Made by a program: the position numbers and the translations under genes
DNA from: JACJXW01 sp964418125
Lineage (GTDB): Bacteria; Bacteroidota; Bacteroidia; Chitinophagales; Saprospiraceae
Assembly (NCBI GenBank): GCA_964418125.1
Contig: CAYQKY010000018.1
Location: 19,651 to 83,650, forward strand
Direction of reading: 5' to 3'
DNA: 64,000 bases
In this document: positions 1 through 7,924 of the stretch, piece after piece
Layout: each line of letters starts with the position of its first letter
How positions within the stretch are numbered: the first letter of the stretch is position 1
Notes under the pieces: generated by a model
Database searches by the model: none
Told to the model about the DNA's origin: nothing
The model's input: the letters and a program-made list of their open reading frames with translations, nothing else

Positions 1-2
1 CC

Positions 3-353
3 GCCAAACAGAAGGACCTCGAAGCTAAAAAGGTCGAACTGGAGCAGATCATCCAGAAAACGGAAAAAGAAGAAGACCGCCTGCGCAAGCAAGCGGAAAA
101 AGTGCGTAAAGGCATCGAAGAGCGGCTCATCCGCGCCTATGACAAGATCCGCACCACATACCGGAACGGACTGGCAGTAGTGACGGTAGAACGAAATTCC
201 TGCGGAGGATGCTTCAATATGATCCCGCCGCAAATGCAGCTCGAGATCTCCATGCGCAAAAAGATCATCGCCTGTGAACACTGCGGCCGTATCCTGGTCG
301 ATGATTTCATCATGAACGTAGGCCAGGAGGAAAAGGAAAAACAGGAGGCGTAA
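3..353 (+). CDS. C4-type zinc ribbon protein (3' part)
   Basis: The gene enters from the left edge; the reading frame is open from base 3. The visible part begins with a charged, probably coiled-coil helix rich in Lys, Glu and Gln. It ends in a zinc ribbon with Cys pairs CGGC and CEHC about 24 residues apart, followed by a short acidic and lysine tail. This matches the C4 zinc-ribbon/coiled-coil family (PF02591-like) common in Bacteroidota, whose molecular role is not settled; a nucleic-acid or ribosome-linked role is only inferred. The start codon lies outside the window. Confidence 0.85.
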   Translation, partial: AKQKDLEAKKVELEQIIQKTEKEEDRLRKQAEKVRKGIEERLIRAYDKIRTTYRNGLAVVTVERNSCGGCFNMIPPQMQLEISMRKKIIACEHCGRILVDDFIMNVGQEEKEKQEA

Positions 354-380
354 CAGCTCCGGAACCTTTTCACGGTTAAG

Positions 381-457
381 GGCCTTAAAGGTTTTTGCCG
401 GAAGCAAGAGAAAAATCCACACTTTTTCTTCCTTTCACTTGCAAATACCTTTAAGGC
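381..457 (+). terminator. Long hairpin downstream of the zinc ribbon gene
   Basis: GCCTTAAAGGT near 383 can pair with ACCTTTAAGGC near 447, and a T-rich stretch follows the right arm. The loop is long (about 50 bases) and contains a weaker internal pairing. It could be a terminator for the first gene, but the long loop makes this uncertain. Confidence 0.4.
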
Positions 458-569
458 TCTTTTTCTTTGTAGGCGTTCGTTGTTTTAAAGTCCTGCTCCC
501 CGATATCCTTTCAAACCTGCCGGCCTCCGGCCATATCAATACATAAACAAACCTTTAAACCTGTTGCGC

Positions 570-2066
570 ATGCTTCGGCCAGTATTCCTTTTCTTGTCCT
601 TTATTTCCTTGGCCTTTCCCCTTTGGGCGGCCAAGTATTTTGCTTTCACTCCGACGGCGCTTCAGGCTTATGACTATGCTACCAGCCTGCGCTTTGGCGA
701 GGCCTATGCCGTCATGGCGCAGATGAAACTGGAGGACCCCAACAACCTCATCGTCCATCATATCGACAATTACATCGATTTTTTCACCATTTACATACAG
801 GAAGATGAAGCCACCTACCGCCGGCTTAAAAAGAACCGCGACCTCCGCCTTGAAAAGGTAAAGGCCGGCGACCGCAGTTCTCCTTACTACCTCTTTGTAC
901 AGGCCGATATTCGCCTGCAGTGGGCTCTGGCCCGCCTTCGCTTTGAGGATTACCTGGGGGCCTTTACCGAAGTCAGCAAAGCCCACAAGCTCCTGAAGGA
1001 AAATGAAGAGTTGTTCCCCGATTTTATGCCCAACAAGAAGGACCTGGGCATCCTGCACGCCATGGTCGGCACCATTCCCGACAGCTACAGATGGGGAGTA
1101 AAGCTTCTGGGCGGGCTGGAAGGTACCATCGCTCAGGGGAGGAAAGAGGTGGAAGAAGCGCTGGCCTACGCGCGAAAAAACGACTTTATCTTCGAGGAAG
1201 AAACGGCTGTTCTCTATGCTTATCTGCTCCTCCATCTGGACAATAAGGAGGAGGAAGCCTGGCGGGCAGTTGCCGGCGGCAGCCTGCGGCCCGGCGAAAA
1301 CCTCATGCACTGCTTTGTAATGGCCAATATTGCCATGCGCACCGGCCGCAATGAAAAGGCCATACAGTTGCTGGAGCATCGCCCTTCCGGTAAGGCATTC
1401 TTCTCCTTCCCCTATCTGGAGTACATGCTGGGGCTGGCCAAACTCCGCCGCCTGGATAAAGGCGCCACCCCCCACTTTCAGCACTTTGTCACTCACTACC
1501 AGGGCCGGAACTTCATCAAGGAAGCCTATCAGAAAATGGCCTGGCAGGAACTCCTCAATGGCAACCCGAAAGGGTATCGCCGCTATATGCAGGCCTGCCT
1601 TACCCAGGGCCATGCCATCGCCGGAGGGGACAGGAACGCCTGGCAGGAAGCGGAACGGGGCACAGCCCCCGACCTCAGCCTCCTCAAAGCCCGCCTGCTT
1701 TTCGACGGAGGGTACTTTCAGAAAGGTTACCAAACTCTCGCCACCCGCCGGCCGGACAGCTTCGCTTTCCCCGAAGGCCAGTTGGAGTACTACTACCGCA
1801 TGGGGCGCCTCCTTCATGGCCTGAAACGCTATGATGAGGCCCTGCAACATTACCGGGTGGCCATTGAAATGGGTGCGGATTCTCCTCTCTTCTACGCCTG
1901 TAATGCCGCCTTGCAGATGGGCCTGATCTACGAATCTGAAGGAGAACTGCAAAGAGCGCGCGCCGCCTTCGAACGATGCCTGAGCTTCAGCCCGGAAGAA
2001 TACCGCACCGGCCTGCACCAAAAGGCCAAGTCAGGGCTGGCCCGCCTGGAAGGGGAACAGGGGTAG
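570..2066 (+). CDS. Secreted TPR-repeat protein
   Basis: A roughly 498-residue protein with an N-terminal signal peptide (hydrophobic residues 4-20 ending near LWAAKYFAF). The mature part is helical throughout, with tetratricopeptide-like pairs that become clear in the last 120 residues (motifs such as YDEALQHYRVAIEMG and LQRARAAFERCLSFSPE). It probably acts as a periplasmic or surface scaffold. I chose the ATG at 570 over a TTG two codons upstream. The gene converges on a wrecked DUF547/T9SS locus whose breakpoint lies just after this stop codon. No catalytic motif is visible. Confidence 0.85.
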   Translation: MLRPVFLFLSFISLAFPLWAAKYFAFTPTALQAYDYATSLRFGEAYAVMAQMKLEDPNNLIVHHIDNYIDFFTIYIQEDEATYRRLKKNRDLRLEKVKAGDRSSPYYLFVQADIRLQWALARLRFEDYLGAFTEVSKAHKLLKENEELFPDFMPNKKDLGILHAMVGTIPDSYRWGVKLLGGLEGTIAQGRKEVEEALAYARKNDFIFEEETAVLYAYLLLHLDNKEEEAWRAVAGGSLRPGENLMHCFVMANIAMRTGRNEKAIQLLEHRPSGKAFFSFPYLEYMLGLAKLRRLDKGATPHFQHFVTHYQGRNFIKEAYQKMAWQELLNGNPKGYRRYMQACLTQGHAIAGGDRNAWQEAERGTAPDLSLLKARLLFDGGYFQKGYQTLATRRPDSFAFPEGQLEYYYRMGRLLHGLKRYDEALQHYRVAIEMGADSPLFYACNAALQMGLIYESEGELQRARAAFERCLSFSPEEYRTGLHQKAKSGLARLEGEQG

Positions 2067-2120
2067 GGCTTTGGGATGAACCAGAAACAAGCCGGAAGTG
2101 CGAAGGCGGAAGCCGTTCCT

Positions 2121-2351
2121 GATATCCTTGATTCCGGACAAAGGGTAATGATCCGCCACCAGTTTAACGGTGAAGGCATTGTAGGCATTGATCCAGTAGG
2201 CCAGGCGTTCCTCCCGGCTCCAGTATTTTTCGTTGGGGTGGTGGTTGCTCAGCAGCTTGAGGTAGCGTTGAAGGCGGGTGCTGTCTCGGATGAAGCCCTT
2301 ATAATCCACCCACCCCTCCGGGGAAACATGCTCCTGTACCAATCCGTTATC
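2121..2351 (-). pseudogene. DUF547 domain remnant
   Basis: In this frame the translation carries the core of a DUF547 domain: VSPEGWVDYKGF, then LAYWINAYNAFTVKL and YPLSGIKDI. Family members normally begin with a signal peptide and continue about 100 residues past this core. Here similarity stops abruptly after IKDI (near 2121), and the frame runs into unrelated sequence next to the 3' end of the TPR gene. At the other end it begins inside the last codons of the T9SS gene remnant. Both ends are missing, so I call it a fragment rather than a gene. Confidence 0.65.
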
Positions 2352-3092
2352 GGACAATGGAAATACCACCATAGGATATATTGGCTTCAGCCTGATAAAA
2401 GAATCGATATCGCAGTAGGTATACATATGCACCTTCCGCCACCGGGCGGCCCTTAAAAAATCCATCCCATGGCTCCCCGGCATTGACGGAATGATAGGCT
2501 AACTGGCCCCACCTGTCAAAAACCGTAAGTTCGAAATCTAATAATTCGCAGGGTGAAAACGGCCGAAATTCGTCATTTATCCCGTCATGGTTCGGGGAGA
2601 AAACATTTGGTATGTAAATCTGGCTCCCGCAGTTGAAGAATATTTCTTCTATCCTTATCGTATCTCTGATGATGCAGGCGCCATCTATTGCTTCGACCCA
2701 GTATTCGCCCGGTTCATCCACCTCGATACTCGCCTCTGTTGAAAGGTTGTTCCATCGGTAACTTTCAAAAAAAGGCCCTGCCTCCAGGGGGATATTTTCC
2801 ACCACACAAAGTGCAGTATCGCTTCCCAGGTTTATTGCCGGGCACTCCAGAGAAAAGTCATCCAAAAACACCCAGGTTTCATAGGCAGAAACAACCCTTA
2901 CGCTGATAAACCCGAAGGATGCCGCCGGAGAAAACTGAAGCTCGTAATACTGCCAGTCCGGCCCCAGGATGGGGAAGTGAAAATGGCCGTACCGAAACTG
3001 CCATTGATTATCTGCTGGCAAAGAAGAGGGTAAAAGAACGTAGGAAATAAGAAAAGCACAACGGCCAGAAAGTTTTTCGGCAGATTTTTCAT
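2347..3092 (-). pseudogene. T9SS type B sorting-domain protein, frameshifted
   Basis: The first 34 codons from the ATG at 3092 encode a signal peptide and QQIINGSFG, the usual start of large adhesin-like surface proteins. The remaining homology (GPDWQYYELQF, then VFLDDFSLECPA, then the C-terminal IYIPNVFSPNHDGINDEF and WDGFFKGRPVAEGAY) lies in another frame that is open from about 3021 to 2347. The C-terminus is a CHU_C/gliding-type type B sorting domain for the type IX secretion system. Compared with relatives, the protein has lost most of its middle and has a frameshift near 2960-2990. Confidence 0.65.
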
Positions 3093-3164
3093 TGTACCCG
3101 AATTAAGAGATCTTTGTTTCTAAAACAACAATATACAATACTTTCAAGCCCTTACCCGTCTGGA

Positions 3165-4019
3165 ATGTGGCTTTCCGAAGACATGCAACCATCTTTCCTC
3201 CATACCCCCTTTGGCGAGGTAGCCTTCCGCAGGTTCGGTTCCGGCCCGCGCCTGCTGATCGCCTTTCATGGATTTTCTGATGACGGCGCCGTTTTTTCAG
3301 AGTTGGGCGAGGCTTTGAAAGGTTGCTGTACCATCCTCGCTGTCGACCTCCCTTTTCATGGAGATACGTGGTGGAGGCGAGACGATTACCAGCCAGCCCA
3401 GCTGGCGGCCGTCGTCGAGGCCGTCCTGGAACAGGAAGACAATAAGCAGTTTGAAGCCATCGGCCATAGCCTGGGCGCCCGGTTATGGCTGCACCTGCCC
3501 CCCCATTTTCAAAACCGGATGAAATCACTTTACCTGCTGGCGCCCGATGGCCTGCAGACGCGCTGGCTGTATCTCGTGGAATGGTTGCCGCCCCGGTTTC
3601 GCCGGCTGACAGCCCGGCTTGCCCGGCGGCCGGAAAGGCTCCTGGCGCTGATCAGGATACTGTACCGGATCCGGCTGATCGATCATTTCCTGTTCCGGTA
3701 TTTACAGCATCACCTGAGCGATAAGCAGCGCCGCCAACGGCTGCTGCACACCTGGTTCTCTCTGAGCTATTTTCGCCTGGGCAGAAAACAGGTGGGCCGC
3801 CTGCTTGGACAGGTAAAAGCCCCTGTCCTGGTCCTGCTCGGCAGTAAAGACCGGCTGGTCAGCCCGGCGGCCATCCGCCGGCGCCTCAAAGGCATAGAGG
3901 GGATCATGATCAGAGAGGTAGAGGCCAACCACCGCTCCATTTGCCGGGCGGTTGCTCCCATCCTGAAAGAAGGCCCAGGCAATGAAAACATAAAAAACGG
4001 CTATGCTCCAGAAACTTGA
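3165..4019 (+). CDS. Alpha/beta hydrolase
   Basis: An alpha/beta hydrolase-fold protein of about 284 residues. The oxyanion-side motif LLIAFHGFSDD comes near the N-terminus, and the nucleophile elbow GHSLGA marks the catalytic Ser. A late Asp (GSKDRLVSP) and a His (EANHRSI) complete a plausible triad. There is no signal peptide, so it is probably cytoplasmic; the substrate is unknown. The start is uncertain: ATG at 3165 is used, ATG at 3183 is equally possible, and the upstream TTG is unlikely. Its end overlaps the following methyltransferase by 17 bases, which suggests translational coupling. Confidence 0.85.
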   Translation: MWLSEDMQPSFLHTPFGEVAFRRFGSGPRLLIAFHGFSDDGAVFSELGEALKGCCTILAVDLPFHGDTWWRRDDYQPAQLAAVVEAVLEQEDNKQFEAIGHSLGARLWLHLPPHFQNRMKSLYLLAPDGLQTRWLYLVEWLPPRFRRLTARLARRPERLLALIRILYRIRLIDHFLFRYLQHHLSDKQRRQRLLHTWFSLSYFRLGRKQVGRLLGQVKAPVLVLLGSKDRLVSPAAIRRRLKGIEGIMIREVEANHRSICRAVAPILKEGPGNENIKNGYAPET

Positions 4020-4938
4020 ACCTGCCGACAGCTGCCTCTCCTGTGGAAGCAGAGAGCCCCTTTTTCTGCAACACAGCCGGGCACAGATGCATACTGTCCC
4101 GGACGGTTTTTCCTTTGTCCGGTGTCAGAATTGCGGGCTTATTTTCCTCTCGCCCCGCGTTACGGCGGAAGCGCTGAAGGATTACTACCCTGATCATTAC
4201 CTGCCCTATCGCCGCGAACAGGCCTGGGGGCGTTTTGCCGGGCTCATCCGCTCCGGGTTTGAACAGCTGGACCGCGAACGGCTGCGGGTGGCGGGGAATT
4301 ATGCCGCCCTTTCCGAAAAAACTAAAGTCCTGGATGTAGGTTGCGGCTACCCCTCCTTTTTAAAGGCTTTACAGGATAAATGGGGCTGCCAATGCTGGGG
4401 TATCGATTTTGCGGCCGAGCAGTGGAAAGAAGACCCTGCCTTTCGGGGCATAACCCTCCTGAACCAGGACGTCCGGCAGCTCGAATTGAACGAGCCGTTC
4501 GGCCTCATCACCATGTGGCACTACCTCGAGCATGATTATGACCCTCTGGCCACCCTCCGGAAACTGCGCCAGCTGGCCCATCCGGAAACCGTCTTGCTCA
4601 TCGAAGTGCCCAATTACGACTCCTGGTCGAGAAAAGTATTCGGCAGCTGCTGGGCTGGCTACCACACCCCCCGGCATACGGCCGTTTATACCCCCCAAAC
4701 CCTGAGCGCGCTGCTGGAAAACGCCGGATGGCAGGTGGAAGCCGGCGGCCTGTCCGGCACCCTGGGCGGCTACCTCCTTTGGTGGCTGAGCTGGCGGGAA
4801 AAATGGCCTACCCGATGGGATAGTACCCTCGAGCGGTTCCTTCCGGAATTCCTTCTGGGGCAACTGCTGTTGAGCCCCCTCCTCTGGCTTAACCGTTCTA
4901 CTCCCGATATACAATTGGCCGTCGCCCGGCCCAGTTAA
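4003..4938 (+). CDS. Class I SAM methyltransferase with N-terminal zinc motif
   Basis: A 311-residue protein. The N-terminus has a rubredoxin-like zinc site (CLSCGSRE near residue 10, CQNCGL near residue 45). A Rossmann methyltransferase follows, with the SAM-binding glycine motif VLDVGCGYPSFL, an acidic residue at the end of strand 2 (GIDFAAEQ) and the post-I motif MWHYLEHDYDP. This combination is typical of small-molecule or sugar methyltransferases such as those in polysaccharide and secondary-metabolite clusters; the substrate cannot be read here. It overlaps the hydrolase upstream and, by 4 bases, the convergent acyl-CoA dehydrogenase downstream. Confidence 0.85.
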   Translation: MLQKLEPADSCLSCGSREPLFLQHSRAQMHTVPDGFSFVRCQNCGLIFLSPRVTAEALKDYYPDHYLPYRREQAWGRFAGLIRSGFEQLDRERLRVAGNYAALSEKTKVLDVGCGYPSFLKALQDKWGCQCWGIDFAAEQWKEDPAFRGITLLNQDVRQLELNEPFGLITMWHYLEHDYDPLATLRKLRQLAHPETVLLIEVPNYDSWSRKVFGSCWAGYHTPRHTAVYTPQTLSALLENAGWQVEAGGLSGTLGGYLLWWLSWREKWPTRWDSTLERFLPEFLLGQLLLSPLLWLNRSTPDIQLAVARPS

Positions 4939-6149
4939 TTCTGCTTCACTTTCAGCCCGTAACCCTTCAGGATCTTCCGCGCCAGGGAAGCCTTATGTGC
5001 CTCATCGGGGCCGTCATAGATGCGGGCGCCCCGCTCCTCCCGGTAGAAATAGGACAGGATGGTATCGTCGGTAATACCCAGTGCGCCATGTACTTGCAAT
5101 GCCCGGTCGACAGCCTTCTGAAGGACGCCGGCGACGAAGAATTTTATGGTGGAGATATCGGTACTGGCCGCTCGTTGCCCTTCATTTTCTATCTTGCTGG
5201 CGGTGTGCAGCACCATATACCGGGCAGCGTCGATCTCGGCGCGGCATTCGGCGATCCACGCCTGTACCATCTGTTGTTCTCCCAGCATTTCACCTCTACC
5301 CATTTCGCGGGTAGCGGCGCGGCGGCACATCATATCGAATGCCCGCTCGCAGATGCCGATCCAGCGCATGCAGTGGTGGATGCGGCCCGGCCCGAGGCGT
5401 TCCTGCGCCAGTTGGAAACCCTCCCCTTCATTCCCCAGGCGGTTGGATTTCGGCACGCGGACATCTTTCAGGCGGATCTCGGCGTGGCTGTGCCAGCCTT
5501 CACCGGCATGGCCCATTACCGGAATGTTACGAACAAGCTCAAAGCCGGGAGTATCGGTGGGAACGATGATCATACTGGCCCGCTGATAGGGGTTCTCCGC
5601 TTCCGGGCTGGTAACGGCCATTACGATGGAGAAGGAAGCGCCGTCGGCAGAAGAAGCGAACCACTTGTGGCCGTTAATGATGTATTGATCTCCTTCGCTG
5701 ACCGCCGTGGTTCCCATGCGGACCGGGTTTGAACCGGCATAGGCCGGCTCGGTCATGGCGAAGCAGGACCGGATGTCGCCGGCGAGTAAAGGTTCCAGGT
5801 AACGGCGCCGGATATCCGGCGAACCGTACTTCAGCAACAGCTCCGTATTGCCGGAATCCGGCGCCTGGCAGTTGAAGGCCAGGTGGCCGAAGGGGGTAGT
5901 GCCCAGCAACTCACCGAGCTGCCCGAATTCGGAAAGGCTGAGGCCCGCCCCCCCGTGTTCCGCTGAAAGATGGGGGTTCCAGGCGCCGGTAGCCTGCGCC
6001 TTTCCTCTCAGAGCGCGGATCTCCGTTTCCACCTCCCGGAAAGGTGTCCTCAGCCAGCGCATCTCATTGGGATAGATCTCCGTTTCGAGGAATTCCCGGA
6101 CGGCGCCGTGTAATTTCTTCAGCAGGGGAGTGGCAAATACTTCTACCAT
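4935..6149 (-). CDS. Acyl-CoA dehydrogenase
   Basis: A 404-residue flavoprotein of the acyl-CoA dehydrogenase family, oxidising acyl-CoA to enoyl-CoA with FAD and passing electrons to ETF. Visible signatures are the central FAD/substrate loop CFAMTEPAYAGSNP, the domain-2 stretch INGHKWFASSADGASF, and the C-terminal QVHGALGITDDTILSYFYREERGARIYDGPDEAH, which carries the RxxxIYxG-like active-site segment. Length is normal for the family. The N-terminus (LETEIYPNEMRW) suggests the larger ACAD10/11-like subgroup. No dedicated partner is adjacent, so chain-length specificity is open. Confidence 0.93.
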   Translation of the reverse strand: MVEVFATPLLKKLHGAVREFLETEIYPNEMRWLRTPFREVETEIRALRGKAQATGAWNPHLSAEHGGAGLSLSEFGQLGELLGTTPFGHLAFNCQAPDSGNTELLLKYGSPDIRRRYLEPLLAGDIRSCFAMTEPAYAGSNPVRMGTTAVSEGDQYIINGHKWFASSADGASFSIVMAVTSPEAENPYQRASMIIVPTDTPGFELVRNIPVMGHAGEGWHSHAEIRLKDVRVPKSNRLGNEGEGFQLAQERLGPGRIHHCMRWIGICERAFDMMCRRAATREMGRGEMLGEQQMVQAWIAECRAEIDAARYMVLHTASKIENEGQRAASTDISTIKFFVAGVLQKAVDRALQVHGALGITDDTILSYFYREERGARIYDGPDEAHKASLARKILKGYGLKVKQN

Positions 6150-6252
6150 TGTCAGAGCAATTTTATTGCATAGTGAAAAACGCTTCTTTTGACCCGCTTC
6201 CCAATCAACCCAATTTTACCCGGCTGAGCCTCAGCGAAGACGGGCAACCCAA

Positions 6253-7473
6253 TCAACTAAACAAAGCGATCAGGAACGTCCCCACCGTAGCGATGAACCC
6301 CACCATGAAGATGTTATAAGATATGGACAGGTAGCGGTACTTCTTTTCCAGCACTTTCCCCAGGTGGTAAAGGTCTCTGACCATGTTGCCGTATAGCAGT
6401 TCATTATCGCTGAAAACCTCTTCCATGGCTTCTTCGAACTGGTCCAGTTCCAAGGTGACGAAGTTGCCGAAAAAGACCACATTGCGGCGCACCTCTTCCG
6501 GCGGCGTGCCTTCCCGGTTGAGCATGGTGACCTTGGGCCGGGCCGAGAGGACGGCGAAGATGAGGCTCGCAAGGCCGGTAACCAGGAAGATGACCACCGG
6601 CAGCAGGATCTGCGGGCTGTTCTCCCCAATGTTGCGGTAAGACAGGAAAGTGATGAGCACACTGACCAGGATGGCGTTGACACTGATCATGATGTTGGCC
6701 TTGTTGTCGGCAATGGCGCTCAGGTTGATATGGTTGCGGTAGTTGGCCCGGAAATAGGTCTGAACCCCACGGGTGGGCGCTTTGCGTTCCAAGGTATCAA
6801 ACCGGCCCCCTTCGGTTTCTTCTTCCTTAGCCTTCTTCTTTTCAAGCATCCTCCGGCAACTGTGGATGGCCTGGGCCAGCGCCGGTTGAAAATGAGCCTG
6901 TGCGAAATGGGTGAACAGCTTGATGCGCAGCAGTTCTTCCAGGAGGATCTTGGCCCATTCCGTTTTGGAATACTTCTGGCCGAGGAGGAATTCGCGTTCC
7001 AGGCGCAACAGCGGCAGGCCTTCCTCGCTTTCCCCGAGATAGGTGGCCGCCTGTACGGCGTCGCTGAGAATGCGCCCGGATTCTGTGGCCGGCTGCCGCC
7101 CTTCGGTGGCTACCAGGATACACTCCAGCACCTGCTCCTGTGTTTCCCCGGGATAATCAAACTGGCTGAAGAACTGCCGTGCCAGCTCGATGCTGAAATG
7201 CCCCGGTTCGCGGTAGTCGTACAAAAAACCGGTAGGAAACAGCCAGGCCGCCAGTAAGGCTTGCTCCAGTACTTCCGGGGCGGCGTTTTCTCCCCCTGCG
7301 ATAGCTTCAACTTTATCGGCCACCACGTCGGCAAGGGTATAGTTGTGTACGAGCAGGCGCCCGTCCTGCCGCTGCCCGAAGAGGCGCAGCACAAAATCCC
7401 TGGCCTGCCTGGTTATCTCTCCCGCCTTGAGCGGATCTTCACGCTTTCCGGTATCCTTCATCTTCTCTGACAT
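6253..7473 (-). CDS. HD-like domain plus Pycsar-effector-like (DUF5706) membrane protein
   Basis: A 406-residue protein in two parts. Residues 20-215 have the helical HD phosphohydrolase fold found in many Bacteroidota relatives. The metal-binding HD dyad, expected after LLAAW, reads FP at residues 79-80 (LLAAWLFPTGF), and the first His motif is also changed (HNYTLADV), so the domain is probably not catalytic. Residues 240-406 match the PycTM/DUF5706 domain: NLSAIADNKANIMISVNAI, two membrane helices near 263-313, and a third at the C-terminus. PycTM proteins are membrane effectors of cyclic-nucleotide antiphage systems, but this standalone form has no cyclase gene beside it. Confidence 0.8.
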   Translation of the reverse strand: MSEKMKDTGKREDPLKAGEITRQARDFVLRLFGQRQDGRLLVHNYTLADVVADKVEAIAGGENAAPEVLEQALLAAWLFPTGFLYDYREPGHFSIELARQFFSQFDYPGETQEQVLECILVATEGRQPATESGRILSDAVQAATYLGESEEGLPLLRLEREFLLGQKYSKTEWAKILLEELLRIKLFTHFAQAHFQPALAQAIHSCRRMLEKKKAKEEETEGGRFDTLERKAPTRGVQTYFRANYRNHINLSAIADNKANIMISVNAILVSVLITFLSYRNIGENSPQILLPVVIFLVTGLASLIFAVLSARPKVTMLNREGTPPEEVRRNVVFFGNFVTLELDQFEEAMEEVFSDNELLYGNMVRDLYHLGKVLEKKYRYLSISYNIFMVGFIATVGTFLIALFS

Positions 7474-7924
7474 AGTGAAGCAATATACGAAAATTCACGG
7501 TTCACTGTTTCATGGGCGTACCCGGACAGAATTACTTTGACACATGAAATATTGAAATACACGGCCAACCCAAGCCGGGCGGCAGGTTCCAGGGCATTTC
7601 CATGTATTTCTCTATTTCAATTCTGGCCCTCTCCCTGAAACCATAGAACAATGGCTCCGTGCTCCATAAAGTTGAGCATCAAAACATCAATTTGGCTTCT
7701 TCCGGTGTTGTTATGTGCAGTAATTTGAATATCTTTGTGCTTTCTTACCGGCAACTCTCCAAAACCCCTGCTGAAGAGCGTACACCCATCGTACATAATA
7801 AGTGCGTTCCATTCCCAGTTATACTGATGCAGTTCTGTGTATAGCCTGGATACCAGCCGGGAGTGCAGTAGATGAAGCCAGTATAACATGAACCTGTGGT
7901 GTTTGTTTATTCTAAAATCTGATT
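7474..7924. other. Intergenic region without a convincing gene
   Basis: This stretch is AT-richer than its neighbours. One minus-strand ORF of 90 codons (7617-7889) reads fairly protein-like around NWEWNALIMYDGCTLFSRG. However, it has no recognisable domain and no promoter, and a rival ORF lies on the other strand. It may be a decayed gene. The segment also holds the 5' leader of the lipoprotein gene at 7925, in which I see no TAnnTTTG element. Confidence 0.3.

Noticed and set aside
555..2021. Long minus-strand ORF opposite the TPR gene
   Set aside because: It is a shadow of the plus-strand gene: no domain, no promoter, low-complexity translation, while the plus strand has a signal peptide and TPR motifs.
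6253..7473. Complete Pycsar antiphage system
   Set aside because: No cyclase gene lies next to the PycTM-like protein. The upstream gene on this strand is absent and the downstream gene is an acyl-CoA dehydrogenase.
7617..7889. 90-codon minus-strand ORF as a real gene
   Set aside because: Parts look protein-like, but there is no domain, promoter or context. Kept only as a note in the spacer entry.
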